A stretch of 39,355 nucleotides of DNA from Acidithrix ferrooxidans (GTDB lineage: Bacteria > Actinomycetota > Acidimicrobiia > Acidimicrobiales > Acidimicrobiaceae): positions 1-39,355 of the forward strand of contig NZ_JXYS01000068.1 of the NCBI RefSeq assembly GCF_000949295.1, in the 5' to 3' direction. The notes below the pieces were generated by a model. It made no database searches, was not told the DNA's origin, and saw nothing but the letters and a program-made list of their open reading frames with translations. A program made the position numbers and the translations under genes. This document shows, piece after piece, positions 1 through 7,715 of this stretch (positions within the stretch are counted from its first letter, which is position 1; the number at the start of each line of letters is the position of its first letter).

Positions 1-581
1 AGTGCAGCATCAGGGGGATTGAGATAGATCCCAGTTATGTCGCGGACCTTTTCGGTAAAGGCCGGATCGGTACTGATGTTGAAGTATCCCAAGACATGGG
101 GCTTGAGGCCAAAGGTTCTCCAGATACGTGAGATGCTCGCTGGTGATACCCCGATCCGCTTGGACATTGAAGACGTCGACCACTGGGTAGCAAGCGGGGG
201 CTCTTCTTCCAAAGTGATCCTTAGAATCTCGGCGATCTTTTCGTCATCAATGCTTCTCGGTTTTCCACTTCTCGGTGCGTCATCGAGAAGTTCCACTCCG
301 TAGTTGATAAAACGCCGCTTCCATTTGCATACCGTCTCTGTAGATATCTGAAGTCTTTGCGCGATCTCGTTGGTTCCAACCCCTTCGTTACTCCATAGGG
401 CAATGCTGGCCCTTGCCACCTGTCCTATGGGAGCTGTGGACTTTCTTACCACTGCTTCTAATTCGCTACGTTCTTTGGGACTGAGCGGAACCACCGAAGC
501 TTGTCGTCCAGATCTCTTCTTGGGCGGCTTGCTCTGGTTGGCATCAATGTTTGGCTCCTCTGAAACGGTGTGACTTTGCAT
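1..581 (-). CDS. IS630-family transposase, N-terminal part, cut by window edge
   Basis: The minus strand is open from an ATG at 581 to the window edge, giving 193 codons without a stop. The N-terminal 30 residues are polar. They are followed by a helix-turn-helix region ([20 protein letters not shown], about residues 66-85) and a second one ([17 protein letters not shown]). The reading ends in [13 protein letters not shown], which in IS630-family transposases sits just before the first catalytic Asp (the VDEKSQ segment). The DDE catalytic part would therefore lie left of the window. The order of HTH, linker and 'YLNPP' is typical of the family. The visible part shows no frameshift, so this copy could be intact; it is the least decayed transposase here. 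Whether it is active cannot be judged without the missing C-terminal half. Confidence 0.85.
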
Positions 582-676
582 CGTTCTCCCTTGCAAGGTT
601 ATGTCCTTACCAAGGAGAACAACCTTACGAAGGGATTAATTCCTCAGTTTCAGGGAAATTATGAGAGGGGACACTA
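1..676 (-). mobile_element. IS630-family element, one end located at 674 with TA target at 675-676
   Basis: The IS630 transposase is read leftwards, and its upstream region ends at 674. The TA at 675-676 matches the TA at 5940-5941 inside the IS1380 transposase start. From that TA rightwards the sequence is identical to the IS1380 copies; leftwards it is unrelated. IS630/Tc1-type elements insert at TA and duplicate it, so the element tip is read as GTGTCCCCTCTCATAA on the minus strand. The other tip and the second TA lie outside the window. Confidence 0.7.
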
Positions 677-712
677 GTGCTTTAGAGTGTTTGATAGTCA
701 CCTTTGACGATT
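675..712 (+). mobile_element. IS1380-family fragment (38-39 bp)
   Basis: Bases 674-712 are identical to 5939-5977 and 10089-10127, which encode the start of the IS1380 transposase (Ala-Leu-Glu-Cys-Leu-Ile-Val-Thr-Phe-Asp-Asp). The base at 674 is probably a chance match belonging to the IS630 tip. The fragment breaks off at 712, where decayed IS607 sequence begins. It is the remains of a third IS1380 copy, split by the IS630 insertion and deleted on its right side. Confidence 0.8.
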
Positions 713-714
713 TC

Positions 715-1008
715 CTAAGTCCACTCATCTACAGCTATACCAGCGTTAAGACAGTAGATCTCCATAGCTTTAACCTGTGATACCAGGTCATCTTTTTGCC
801 CTGAACCACTCACTCGGCGCTAGACGACCGTGACCCGACTAACAGGAGCGCCGCCCAGCATAGCTCGTACATCAGACTCATCGAAGTAGCGATGCCCGCT
901 AGGGAGCCTTTTGGGCGTGATCTTGCCCTCTTGCTCCCATCGCCGTACCGTACTTGGACTACGCCCAATCCGTCGTGCGAACTCACCAATGCTGTAAGTA
1001 TTAGCCAT
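715..1008 (-). pseudogene. IS607-family serine recombinase (TnpA), dead remnant
   Basis: The reading starts at the ATG at 1008 (MANTYSIGEFARRIGRSPST). It gives a MerR-like helix-turn-helix that ends in GGAPVSRVTVV, followed by an in-frame TAG at 820-822. IS607 TnpA proteins continue here with Tyr-Cys-Arg-Val-Ser, the start of the serine recombinase domain with its catalytic Ser. In this copy the Tyr codon has become TAG and the next Cys codon CGC. The same frame then reads RRVSGSGQKDDLVSQVKAME and CLNAGIAVDEWT, which fits the resolvase fold, and stops at 715-717. The rest of the catalytic domain and any TnpB partner are missing. The gene is therefore inactivated by a nonsense change and truncated by the junction at 712. 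Confidence 0.8.
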
Positions 1009-1543
1009 TACAGTTAAGTAAAGCAAGTGTTGGATTAAAAAGTGTCAACTGTTGTTTGCTCCCAAATACCTCAAGACATACCTAATATAGGTTTTTTCTT
1101 TGGATCTATCACAGCCACATCGATAGCGCCTGAAAATTGCTCTCAGCTTAGAACTAGAATACACCCATCCGTAGTGGTGGAGCTGCAGAGTCGAGGGCGA
1201 TCCAGACTAAATGAAAAAAGACTGTGCCTGAATCAAAATATCAAAGAATACGGCTAATCTATCAAGCCAAGAAACAGCCTTTAGTGCATTATTGAATAAT
1301 AAGAGGTTCCAAAATCCATGTCTCCAGGAAAATCACGATCCCACCAACCTGTGGAATCCAAACCCCAAATATCTCCATTTGATAAATTATATTTAGATCA
1401 AGTTGGCCCATCGTTTTAGTCCAACAAACAAGTAATACAAACCTTGTCAATTCCTAGAAAACTATTTAAATGCATTATTACCCTTCCCTTAGCGCCCAAT
1501 TGACTTCTTCAGGAGCTGAAAGAGTTCTTAGCGGAGCTGACAA
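1009..1543. other. Intergenic stretch, no gene recognised
   Basis: The stretch holds no convincing coding frame, tRNA or hairpin terminator. Short open frames have no ribosome binding site and no recognisable motif. The last 30 bases (GGAGCTGA-type purine run around 1511-1540) lead into the secreted protein gene that follows. Confidence 0.5.
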
Positions 1544-3406
1544 ATGATCAAGCAATGGTTTTCAAAGACCACGACGCTCAAACGAACGATTACCATTTTC
1601 GTGTTAGCCTCACTTGTCATATCGGGACCAATTGCCATTGCGCACTCAATATGGTCTCCAAGCAAAACAGCCGTGACCACAAAGACGTCCAATAGGTCCA
1701 AGACTACGACAACCACCGCTAAAGAGACAAGAAAGACTATCGCTAGCCTCAAGGCACAATTCCCAACCTTATCTCCGGGATCGCTATATTCAGCGTCGAT
1801 CGCAGCCGAGAACCGAAAGCCTGGTACTACAAGTTGGAGAATCACGGGCAACCCAATACCAGGGCAAATCGAAGGTTTTGCATCTTCCACCTTTGCTAGA
1901 GTCGGCGATACCTTACCCTTTTACATCTCTACCATTTCACCCTCCTATTCAATAGTGGCTTACCGAATGGGCTGGTACCAGGGAAACCTAGCGAGACTGA
2001 TTTGGAAATCTGGGACCCTTCCAGGCCATCTACAGCCACAGTGTCCAATACTTGCTCCAACAAATACCGTGGAATGCTCGAACTGGAGTCAAAGCATCAA
2101 GATTCACATATCAAAGGCGTTTATTCCGGGAGACTATCTCTTCAAATTGATAGCATCAAATGGCCAACAGCAGTACATTCCCCTAACTGTAGTAGACCCA
2201 ACTTCCAATGGGGCAATTGTAGTCATAAACGCCGTAAGCACTTGGCAGGCCTATAACAATTACGGCGGCTATTCCCTCTACCATGGACCCAATGGAGCAA
2301 ATGCGACCAGGGCTACGAAGGTCTCCTTCGATCGGCCATACGCCTTCGATTTTGGCTTAGGAGGAGGAGACTTTCTCGGAAACGAGCTACCCCTAGTTGC
2401 ATTTGCCGAAAAATTAGGGCTCAACGTTACCTACGTAAACTCGGTGTATCTCCAGATGCATCCTTCATTGATCCTAAATCACAACGCAGCGGTAAGCCTA
2501 GGTCACGACGAGTACTACTCGGTCACAATGCGAGATGCTCTCCAGAATGGAGTCAATAACGGAAGAAGCATTCTATTTCTGGGGGCCAACGCAATCTTTA
2601 GGAGGATTCGTTTCGAGCCCTCTCCTATGGGTCAAGATCGGATAGAAGTAAACTATCGAAACCCTTATCAAGACCCACTATTTGGAAAGAACAACGCCAG
2701 AGTCACAGCCAATTGGCCTGCATTCCCTGATGCGAATAATGAAAGTTCTTTGATCGGCCTACAATACGAGTGCAACCCTGTTAACGCGCCTCTCGTCGTA
2801 ACGGATCCATCGTCGTGGATCTTCAGCGGCACCAACGCGTATCTCGGCTTTAAGGTACCTTCGTTAGTAGGACCGGAATTCGACCAATATATTCCTTATT
2901 CCCCGCATCCGTCTAACCTTCAGATTCTCGCGCACTCTCCACTTCTATGTCGAAATGTCCCGTATTTTTCGGATATGTCATATTACAGCACTCCTACCGG
3001 TGGAGGCGTATTCGCAACGGGCACTAACTACTGGGTGGTTTCACTGATGGGCGGATGTCCTTCGTTTACTGGACCGTGTCCAGATCCATTTACCCAAACT
3101 GTCACCGCCAACGTGCTAAAGGCGTTTGGATCGGGCGGAGTTGGAATCATTCACCCATCGATTCCAAATGCCAACTCAATCTACTACAATCCCCCCTTCC
3201 CAGCATTGACTCCGGTTCCTCCAATCATCTCAGCACCCACCACAACCAAACCACCCACTCCGTGTTCAACCGGCCCCAAATCCCAGGTCACATCGACCAC
3301 GAGTGGTTCTAAAACAACTTCGTCTACGACAACGACTCTTTGTCCAACTGCTACCACCTCTCCATCTGCTACCAGTACCACAACTGCTACAGTGACGCCA
3401 GGGTAG
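1544..3406 (+). CDS. Secreted N,N-dimethylformamidase-large-subunit-like protein
   Basis: This 620-residue protein has a basic N-terminus and one hydrophobic segment (about residues 15-34), so it is exported or anchored by its N-terminus. A Thr/Lys/Ser-rich linker follows (about 40-70). The body matches the C-terminal domain family of the N,N-dimethylformamidase beta (large) subunit: YRMGWYQGNLARLI (about 140), WQAYNNYGGYSLY (about 234), GHDEYYS (about 320), FLGANAIFRRIRFEP (about 345) and a late TGTNYWVVSLM segment. The last 55 residues are a Pro/Thr/Ser tail, as in cell-wall-spanning or glycosylated regions. The known enzyme cleaves dimethylformamide, but most family members are uncharacterised secreted proteins, so a C-N hydrolase activity is only a guess. 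The gene stands alone, with a weak purine run before the ATG. Confidence 0.75.
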   Translation: MIKQWFSKTTTLKRTITIFVLASLVISGPIAIAHSIWSPSKTAVTTKTSNRSKTTTTTAKETRKTIASLKAQFPTLSPGSLYSASIAAENRKPGTTSWRITGNPIPGQIEGFASSTFARVGDTLPFYISTISPSYSIVAYRMGWYQGNLARLIWKSGTLPGHLQPQCPILAPTNTVECSNWSQSIKIHISKAFIPGDYLFKLIASNGQQQYIPLTVVDPTSNGAIVVINAVSTWQAYNNYGGYSLYHGPNGANATRATKVSFDRPYAFDFGLGGGDFLGNELPLVAFAEKLGLNVTYVNSVYLQMHPSLILNHNAAVSLGHDEYYSVTMRDALQNGVNNGRSILFLGANAIFRRIRFEPSPMGQDRIEVNYRNPYQDPLFGKNNARVTANWPAFPDANNESSLIGLQYECNPVNAPLVVTDPSSWIFSGTNAYLGFKVPSLVGPEFDQYIPYSPHPSNLQILAHSPLLCRNVPYFSDMSYYSTPTGGGVFATGTNYWVVSLMGGCPSFTGPCPDPFTQTVTANVLKAFGSGGVGIIHPSIPNANSIYYNPPFPALTPVPPIISAPTTTKPPTPCSTGPKSQVTSTTSGSKTTSSTTTTLCPTATTSPSATSTTTATVTPG

Positions 3407-3449
3407 AACTCGGTTGGCATGGGCAAAATTTTAAAGCAGATAAAACCGC

Positions 3450-3634
3450 GGGTAAACCCCTTGGTGCTAGCAACATCGGATAAGAACGATGCCAACTGGA
3501 CCAGACCTGCGGGGTGTCGTTGGAGTGGTTTCCTTAGTTACTTCAATATCGGTGGAACCACCTATCCGAGCGCATGCCACCACCGTATCGCGGTGGATAT
3601 CAAGACCAGCGACTCTGTCTCTAATCTGTTTCAT
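3450..3634 (-). pseudogene. IS110-family transposase N-terminus, frameshifted remnant
   Basis: From an ATG at 3634 the minus strand reads MKQIRDRVAGLDIHRDTVVA, then CARIGGSTDIEVTK. This is the standard opening of an IS110-family transposase: a GLDIHRDTVVAC block carrying the first catalytic Asp of the RuvC-like DEDD domain. After about 40 codons similarity moves to another frame, reading PAGLVQLASFLSDVASTKG; this corresponds to the segment before the conserved Glu in the family. The first frame stops at 3467-3469. The rest of the transposase is absent, because the sequence runs into the 3' flank of the secreted-protein gene. It is a small, non-functional relic. Confidence 0.75.
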
Positions 3635-4265
3635 TGTGCTAACCGCACTAATTGTTTATTAGTGGAGGTTGTTGGGATCAGGCCAAGGTAAAGCGGATTC
3701 TGGAGTACGTGCTCGTAGCGACATTCTTTGGTCCTCAACGGTCCACCACCAAACTTATAACGCGCTCATGGCTGCAAGAAAGGACGGTGACTACTCCCGA
3801 GGGCCTTCATCACTAGCATTACATGCTTCAGCGGTGTTGCCAACGTCATAAGAACTTTTATCGGATTTACCGGAATACTCAGCGAGGATGGCGTAACGGC
3901 CGGACCCTGAGAGGTCGAGGAAGTTTTCAGGCACTGTGAATGAGCTCTTGATGAGCCGTCGGAGCCAGCAAATCATCGAGCCAGGCAGACATCTGGAGTC
4001 GGCCTCCCAATAATCGCGTCAACTCTTCGAAAGACAGTTGTCGCGCGACCTTCTCGACAATCTCAGGCGTCACTTCACGTCGACCCAGATAGTGAGCCGA
4101 TACCTCAAGCAAGACAAAAGCAGAACCTGAGCGAAGATCTTGGTCCACGACTTGAATCCAACAAAAGGGCCTCAAGAATAGAAACTGGGATCTAAAAGAT
4201 CTTGTAGTCTCTTATCGGATTCTATCAAAGCCAGCTTTTTCTTGCCAGCCCCAAATAAGGCTGAT
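3635..4265. other. Region with decayed coding sequence, no confident gene
   Basis: The part next to 3634 is probably the upstream end of the IS110 element. On the minus strand, 3927-4175 is open for 82 codons with a protein-like composition (for example VTPEIVEKVARQLSFEELTR), and 3791-3976 continues in another frame. This looks like the remains of one frameshifted gene. No family was recognised, and no ribosome binding site is evident. It may also be a real small gene of unknown role. Confidence 0.35.
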
Positions 4266-4775
4266 TCAGGAGAGGCTCGGACATCTCGCAGAATCACACT
4301 CGCTAGTTGCAACCGCGACACTTTCCAATTCTTCAATCGGGCGATCAACAAAAATGGTGAGTATGTCCAAATCGGCTTCATCATACTTAGATAGAAAGTA
4401 ACGACGAACTCCATTAACGTGGGTTGGAGCAGCCTCATTCAACTTATCAAATCCCAATGGTGTAATAGTTGCGTTCATTCCTCTGCGATCAGTAGGACAA
4501 GTCGTCTTTTCGACAAACCCAGCAGCAACCATATGTTCAAGCCGGCGAGTCAACCCCGAACGGGAGACAAAACAGGCGTTCGCCAAAGCGGACATCCGCA
4601 TCGTTCCACCTAATGCTTCAGATAGATGTACAAGCACTTCGTACTCAGCCAATGATATCGAATGCGCCGCTACTAGGTCTGCATCGAGTCTCGACATAAG
4701 CAAAGCGTTCAACGTCAGAAATTTACGCCATGCATTTTGCTCACGTTGATTCAACCAAATACCTTCATTTAACAT
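4266..4775 (-). CDS. MarR-family transcriptional regulator
   Basis: This 169-residue protein has the MarR layout: an N-terminal dimerisation helix (about 10-35), SLAEYEVLVHLSEA (helix 2), then a winged helix with recognition segment ACFVSRSGLTRRLEHMVAAG (about 69-88) and the wing signature PTDRRGMNATITPLG (about 95-109). The C-terminal helices (about 110-160) complete the dimer interface. MarR proteins usually repress a neighbouring divergent gene and release DNA on binding a small phenolic or oxidative signal. The gene is divergent from the yceI-like gene, 98 bp away, making that gene its likely target together with itself. The ligand cannot be told from the sequence. The start ATG at 4775 follows an A/T-rich leader. 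Confidence 0.9.
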   Translation of the reverse strand: MLNEGIWLNQREQNAWRKFLTLNALLMSRLDADLVAAHSISLAEYEVLVHLSEALGGTMRMSALANACFVSRSGLTRRLEHMVAAGFVEKTTCPTDRRGMNATITPLGFDKLNEAAPTHVNGVRRYFLSKYDEADLDILTIFVDRPIEELESVAVATSECDSARCPSLS

Positions 4776-4809
4776 TTTCTCTCATTTATTCTAAACATTA
4801 CGGAATTAT

Positions 4810-4840
4810 TTGCGCACGCAACTATGTTGAAAGGTACAAC
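4810..4840. promoter_or_regulatory. Candidate MarR operator between marR and yceI
   Basis: The 98-bp divergent spacer holds two dyads: TTGCG-CA-CGCAA at 4810-4821 and GTTG-N7-CAAC at 4826-4840. MarR proteins bind short palindromes of this size in the shared promoter region. The assignment rests on position and symmetry only. Confidence 0.4.
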
Positions 4841-4873
4841 TATATGATAGTCAACACCGAAAGGAACCATTAA

Positions 4874-5437
4874 ATGTCTGCAATAACAAGTTCCGCAGAA
4901 TTAGGCCTCAAGGAAGGGACCTGGACAATCGACCCAGCCCACTCCTCTATCGAATTCGTCGTAAAGCACCTTGTTGTCTCAAAAGTACGAGGACGATTCA
5001 ACGAATTTGCAGGAACCATCACCGTCGCATCCAACCTCCTCGATTCCGCGGTAAATGCTACCATTGCAACAAACAGCATCTTTACTGGACAAGAGATGCG
5101 CGATAACCATCTCAAGTCTGGAGAATTCCTCGACGCCGAGGCGAACCCACAGATCACCTTCGACTCGACATCTATCGTCGCCAATGGTGACTCTTACACC
5201 TTGAACGGGGATCTATCAATACATGGCGTAACCAAGGGCGTAGCGCTTGACCTTGAATTCAACGGTATCGCTTCACATCCAATGGGGGGAAATCGGGCTG
5301 CATTCACCGCCACGACAACCATCTCTCGCAAAGACTTCAACATGGAGTACAATGCACCTCTAGAGACCGGCGGAATGCTCCTAAGCGACAAAATTACAAT
5401 AGAACTCGAAATTCAAGCCTCAGCTCCAGAAGCCTAG
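4874..5437 (+). CDS. YceI-family lipocalin-like protein
   Basis: This 187-residue protein has all the YceI marks: GTWTIDPAHSSIEFVVKHLV near the N-terminus (about 15-34), VRGRFNEFAGTI, GQEMRDNHLKSGEFLDAE (about 76-93), PQITFDSTSI, and LSIHGVTKGVALDLEF (about 115-130). YceI proteins form a barrel that binds an amphiphilic ligand such as a polyprenyl or polyisoprenoid compound; their role is often linked to base or oxidant stress and remains loosely defined. No signal peptide is present, so this one should be cytoplasmic, as in many actinobacterial members. A GAAAGGA element about 10 bases before the ATG supports the start. Divergence from marR suggests control by that regulator, and a strong terminator follows at 5562. 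Confidence 0.92.
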   Translation: MSAITSSAELGLKEGTWTIDPAHSSIEFVVKHLVVSKVRGRFNEFAGTITVASNLLDSAVNATIATNSIFTGQEMRDNHLKSGEFLDAEANPQITFDSTSIVANGDSYTLNGDLSIHGVTKGVALDLEFNGIASHPMGGNRAAFTATTTISRKDFNMEYNAPLETGGMLLSDKITIELEIQASAPEA

Positions 5438-5561
5438 ACCTAAAAAGTCCAAATCTGGGAAATCCAGCACGAACTTTGTAACCCATCAAGTTGCGACCAA
5501 ATCAACTAAAAATGGTCGCAGCTTGCAGGCTCAATATCGTTCAGCCGTTGTCCAAAAAACT

Positions 5562-5607
5562 AAAAGCGCGAGATCGGCCACAGTCGTGGCGGATCTCGCG
5601 CTTTTTT
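5562..5607 (+). terminator. Intrinsic terminator after yceI
   Basis: A long hairpin has outer arms AAAAGCGCGAGATC / GATCTCGCGCTTTT and an inner arm GCCAC/GTGGC around AGTC, with a single G-G mismatch. It ends in a run of six Ts. This is the strongest intrinsic terminator in the window. It is 125 bp past the yceI stop. Confidence 0.9.
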
Positions 5608-6458
5608 ATACCTTCAATATCCAAAGACTAACCTTAGGCGTCAGAGTTGCCAAAGCTCAATCTGTCCTGGTTCGAATGACCATAGTTCAAGAGAGTGAGC
5701 CATGCCCTAAGCGACAAACCTATACCCGCAATGACCCCTTGGACTAGTTGGCCCTACCAATTGGAAGAACGAGTAGAAACTAGACTTGGCAAGAGTTAGA
5801 TTTACCCTGGACCCACCGAAAATTTAGCCGATCAACTTTGATTTTGGCATAGAAAAGGTGCTCTGAACTGGTAGAATGATGTTTGAAGACACTTCAAATC
5901 TATCAGTTTAAGGAGCACCTTTTAGATGCGAGCATCTGCTAGTGCTTTAGAGTGTTTGATAGTCACCTTTGACGATTCGAACGCAGTTTCCAACAGTGGG
6001 TTGATACTTCCTATCACCCTTGCTGAGAGACTTGGCCTTAGGGATCTCTTTGATTTACACATTGACCTAGAGGATCGTCCTGGACGAGCAAATGTTGGCA
6101 GAAGAGCTATGGCTATCGTCGCATCTATTTTGGCCGGTGGTGATTGCATTGATGACACTGCAATCCTTGAAAGCCCAAATGCGCAAGTGATTCTTGGTCA
6201 GATAATGCCAGCACCTTCTGCTCTTGGTGTCTTCTTGCGTAGTTTTGAGACCAGTGACATCGCAGATGTTGAACGAGTTGCAGCTTTGTTGCTAAAACGA
6301 GCATGGCTAGCTGGAGTAGGTCCAGGTGATGAGTCACTCACCATTGATGTTGATTCCACAATATGTCAGGTATATGGAAACAAAAAAGAAGGAGCTTACT
6401 TTGGTTATACCAAAGTAAGGGGGTATCACCCACTAGTAGCAGCTGTTGGTAAAACAGG

Positions 6459-6860
6459 CCACCTTCCAGCCATCGAGATCTGCCGCAAGAATCCCATGTT
6501 CTCGGAGGTAGGTGCCAAGTTCGAGCTCGGTCATGGATTCGGTTCTAACAACAATCTCGTACTTTGCCTTGAACGAGAGCGTAAGCGACGGATTCGCAGA
6601 TGCGGAGAACTTGCCAATGTCACCAGTTTGCTTCAGTGACGCGTTCTGGGTGTAGAGCGTATTGAGTGGAATTCCTTCAGCATTAGAAAGCTCGGTAATA
6701 GCACCCTCTGGAGCGTTTCCACCATCGCCTAGCTCTAAGAGCTTCCTCAGCACTCGTTCCTTTTGTTCTCTTGGGTATACCTTTTTCATGACTCCTCTAT
6801 CCTCGCCCTATATATGACTGTAGTAGATTTTCCGGCACGGACTCTGAGGGCTGGGGGTAC
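6459..6860 (-). pseudogene. Foreign transposase-like fragment inside IS1380 copy 1
   Basis: On the minus strand an ATG at 6789 opens MKKVYPREQKERVLRKLLEL, then an acidic loop and a helix-turn-helix-like stretch ITELSNAEGIPLNTLY. KAKYEIVVRTESMTELELGT and REHGILAADLDGWK follow, and the frame then runs into IS1380 sequence at 6458. The layout resembles the DNA-binding N-terminal (OrfA-like) part of a transposase; I cannot name the IS family with confidence. It is cut at the junction, so only the first 100 or so codons remain. Bases 6790-6860 would be its upstream end. Confidence 0.6.
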
Positions 6861-7138
6861 GAAGAACAAAGCCTACTCCCTTGACACCTAAGGTCAGAGT
6901 CAAGCCTACTCCAGGGTCTCAGCTGGCACTATTTAGTGATTATGACTATCACGCATTTATAACCGATCGACAAGGCGAAACGCTTTTTCTTGAGGCTGAT
7001 CACCGAGCACATGCCCAGATCGAACTAGTCATCAAGGATCTCAAAGGAGGTTCGGGATGGAATCATGTTCCATCTGGATACATGATCGCTAATGCCGTCT
7101 GGTTAGCTCTGGTTTGGTTAGTTATTTGTGCAACTGCA

Positions 7139-7262
7139 CACAACCTGGCACGGTGCAATTGCAGACAATCTGGCACGGTGCAATTGCAGACAATCTGGCA
7201 CGGTGCAATTGCAGACAATCTGGCGCGGTGCAATTGCACGCAACCTGGCACGGTTCACTGCA
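7139..7262 (+). repeat. 25-bp tandem array, five units, in IS1380 copy 1
   Basis: Units start at 7139, 7164, 7189, 7214 and 7239 (the last is 24 bp and diverged). The unit core is CTGGCACGGTGCAATTGCA; units 2-4 differ by one base at most. The array lies in the transposase codons for His-Asn-Leu-Ala-Arg, which normally occur once. Each unit carries the palindrome TGCAATTGCA. Because 25 is not a multiple of three, every added unit shifts the frame; the array has no stop in any forward frame. Confidence 0.95.
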
Positions 7263-7715
7263 CGAATAGGTGCTATTGCAGAAACTGTTATCACCACACC
7301 AAAGCTTCGACGGTGTTACTTTCAGATCGCAGGACATATCACTCGTTCAGCTAGAAAAGTGAAACTGCATCTTGAAGAATACTGGCCCTATAGGGATAAG
7401 TTCTTAGAGGCTCTTGATCGGATCAGAAAGTTTGAGATCGCCATCACCTGAACATCTGGTTACCTAACACACTGAATATTACTTGAAGGAACTGCTCTAG
7501 AAGACAAGGGATTAGGTCACTATACCCAAAATGAGATTTCACAATCTCAAAAATGACCAAAAAGGCTCAACCACAAAGGAAATAGGTCATATTTGGCACT
7601 CTGAAACCAGATTTAAGCCATAGACCCTCCGTCAAACCTAAATCAGTTCCAAAAAACCGACTTGAAGTCACACCGAGGGGCTCAAGCTGGTCCATTTCCG
7701 TGGATTCAGGATTAG

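Larger units (their letters stand above)
5926..7451 (+). pseudogene. IS1380-family transposase, copy 1, interrupted chimera
   Basis: The N-terminal part (5926-6458) reads MRASASALECLIVTFDDSNA through the first catalytic region LTIDVDSTICQVYG (about residues 138-151) and KVRGYHPLVAAVGKTG. It then enters foreign DNA, and the frame stops at 6639. The transposase resumes at 6861 in another frame (VKPTPGSQLALFSDYDYHAF, ITDRQGETLFLEADHRAHAQ). It is broken again by the 25-bp array at 7139-7262, and the true C-terminus (PKLRRCYFQIAGHITRSAR to KFEIAIT) ends at 7451. The second catalytic Asp block (RFDSGFF in copy 2) is missing, so no active enzyme can be made. The retained N- and C-terminal parts are very similar to copy 2, so the damage is not ancient. 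Confidence 0.85.
5809..7715 (+). mobile_element. IS1380-family element, copy 1, rearranged
   Basis: Close similarity to the copy at 9959-11749 defines the limits. Left tip: GGACCCACCGAAAATTTAGC. Right tip, read inward on the minus strand: CTAATCCTGAATCCACGGAAA. The ends form an imperfect inverted repeat (about GRAYYCACNGAAA). Limits are uncertain by a few bases, and I see no clean target duplication. The central part (6459-6860, 402 bp) is foreign and replaces 369 bp present in copy 2 (10609-10977). A further small insertion near 6880-6900 repeats AAGCCTACTCC. The right end lies inside a GIY-YIG gene. Confidence 0.8.

Noticed and set aside
1042-1257. 71-codon open frame after the IS607 remnant
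   Set aside because: No ribosome site, no recognisable motif and unusual composition; likely chance.
3184-3495. 103-codon minus frame overlapping the end of the secreted-protein gene
   Set aside because: Its first 25 codons are IS110 remnant; the rest is the antisense of a Thr-rich tail, giving Val-rich chance sequence.
7139-7262. CRISPR-like interpretation of the tandem repeats
   Set aside because: Units are directly adjacent with no spacers and lie inside a transposase frame.
7063-7337. Minus-strand frames rich in Cys-Asn-Cys across the 25-bp array
   Set aside because: They are produced by translation of the repeat array itself, which is open in several frames; not a Cys-rich peptide gene.
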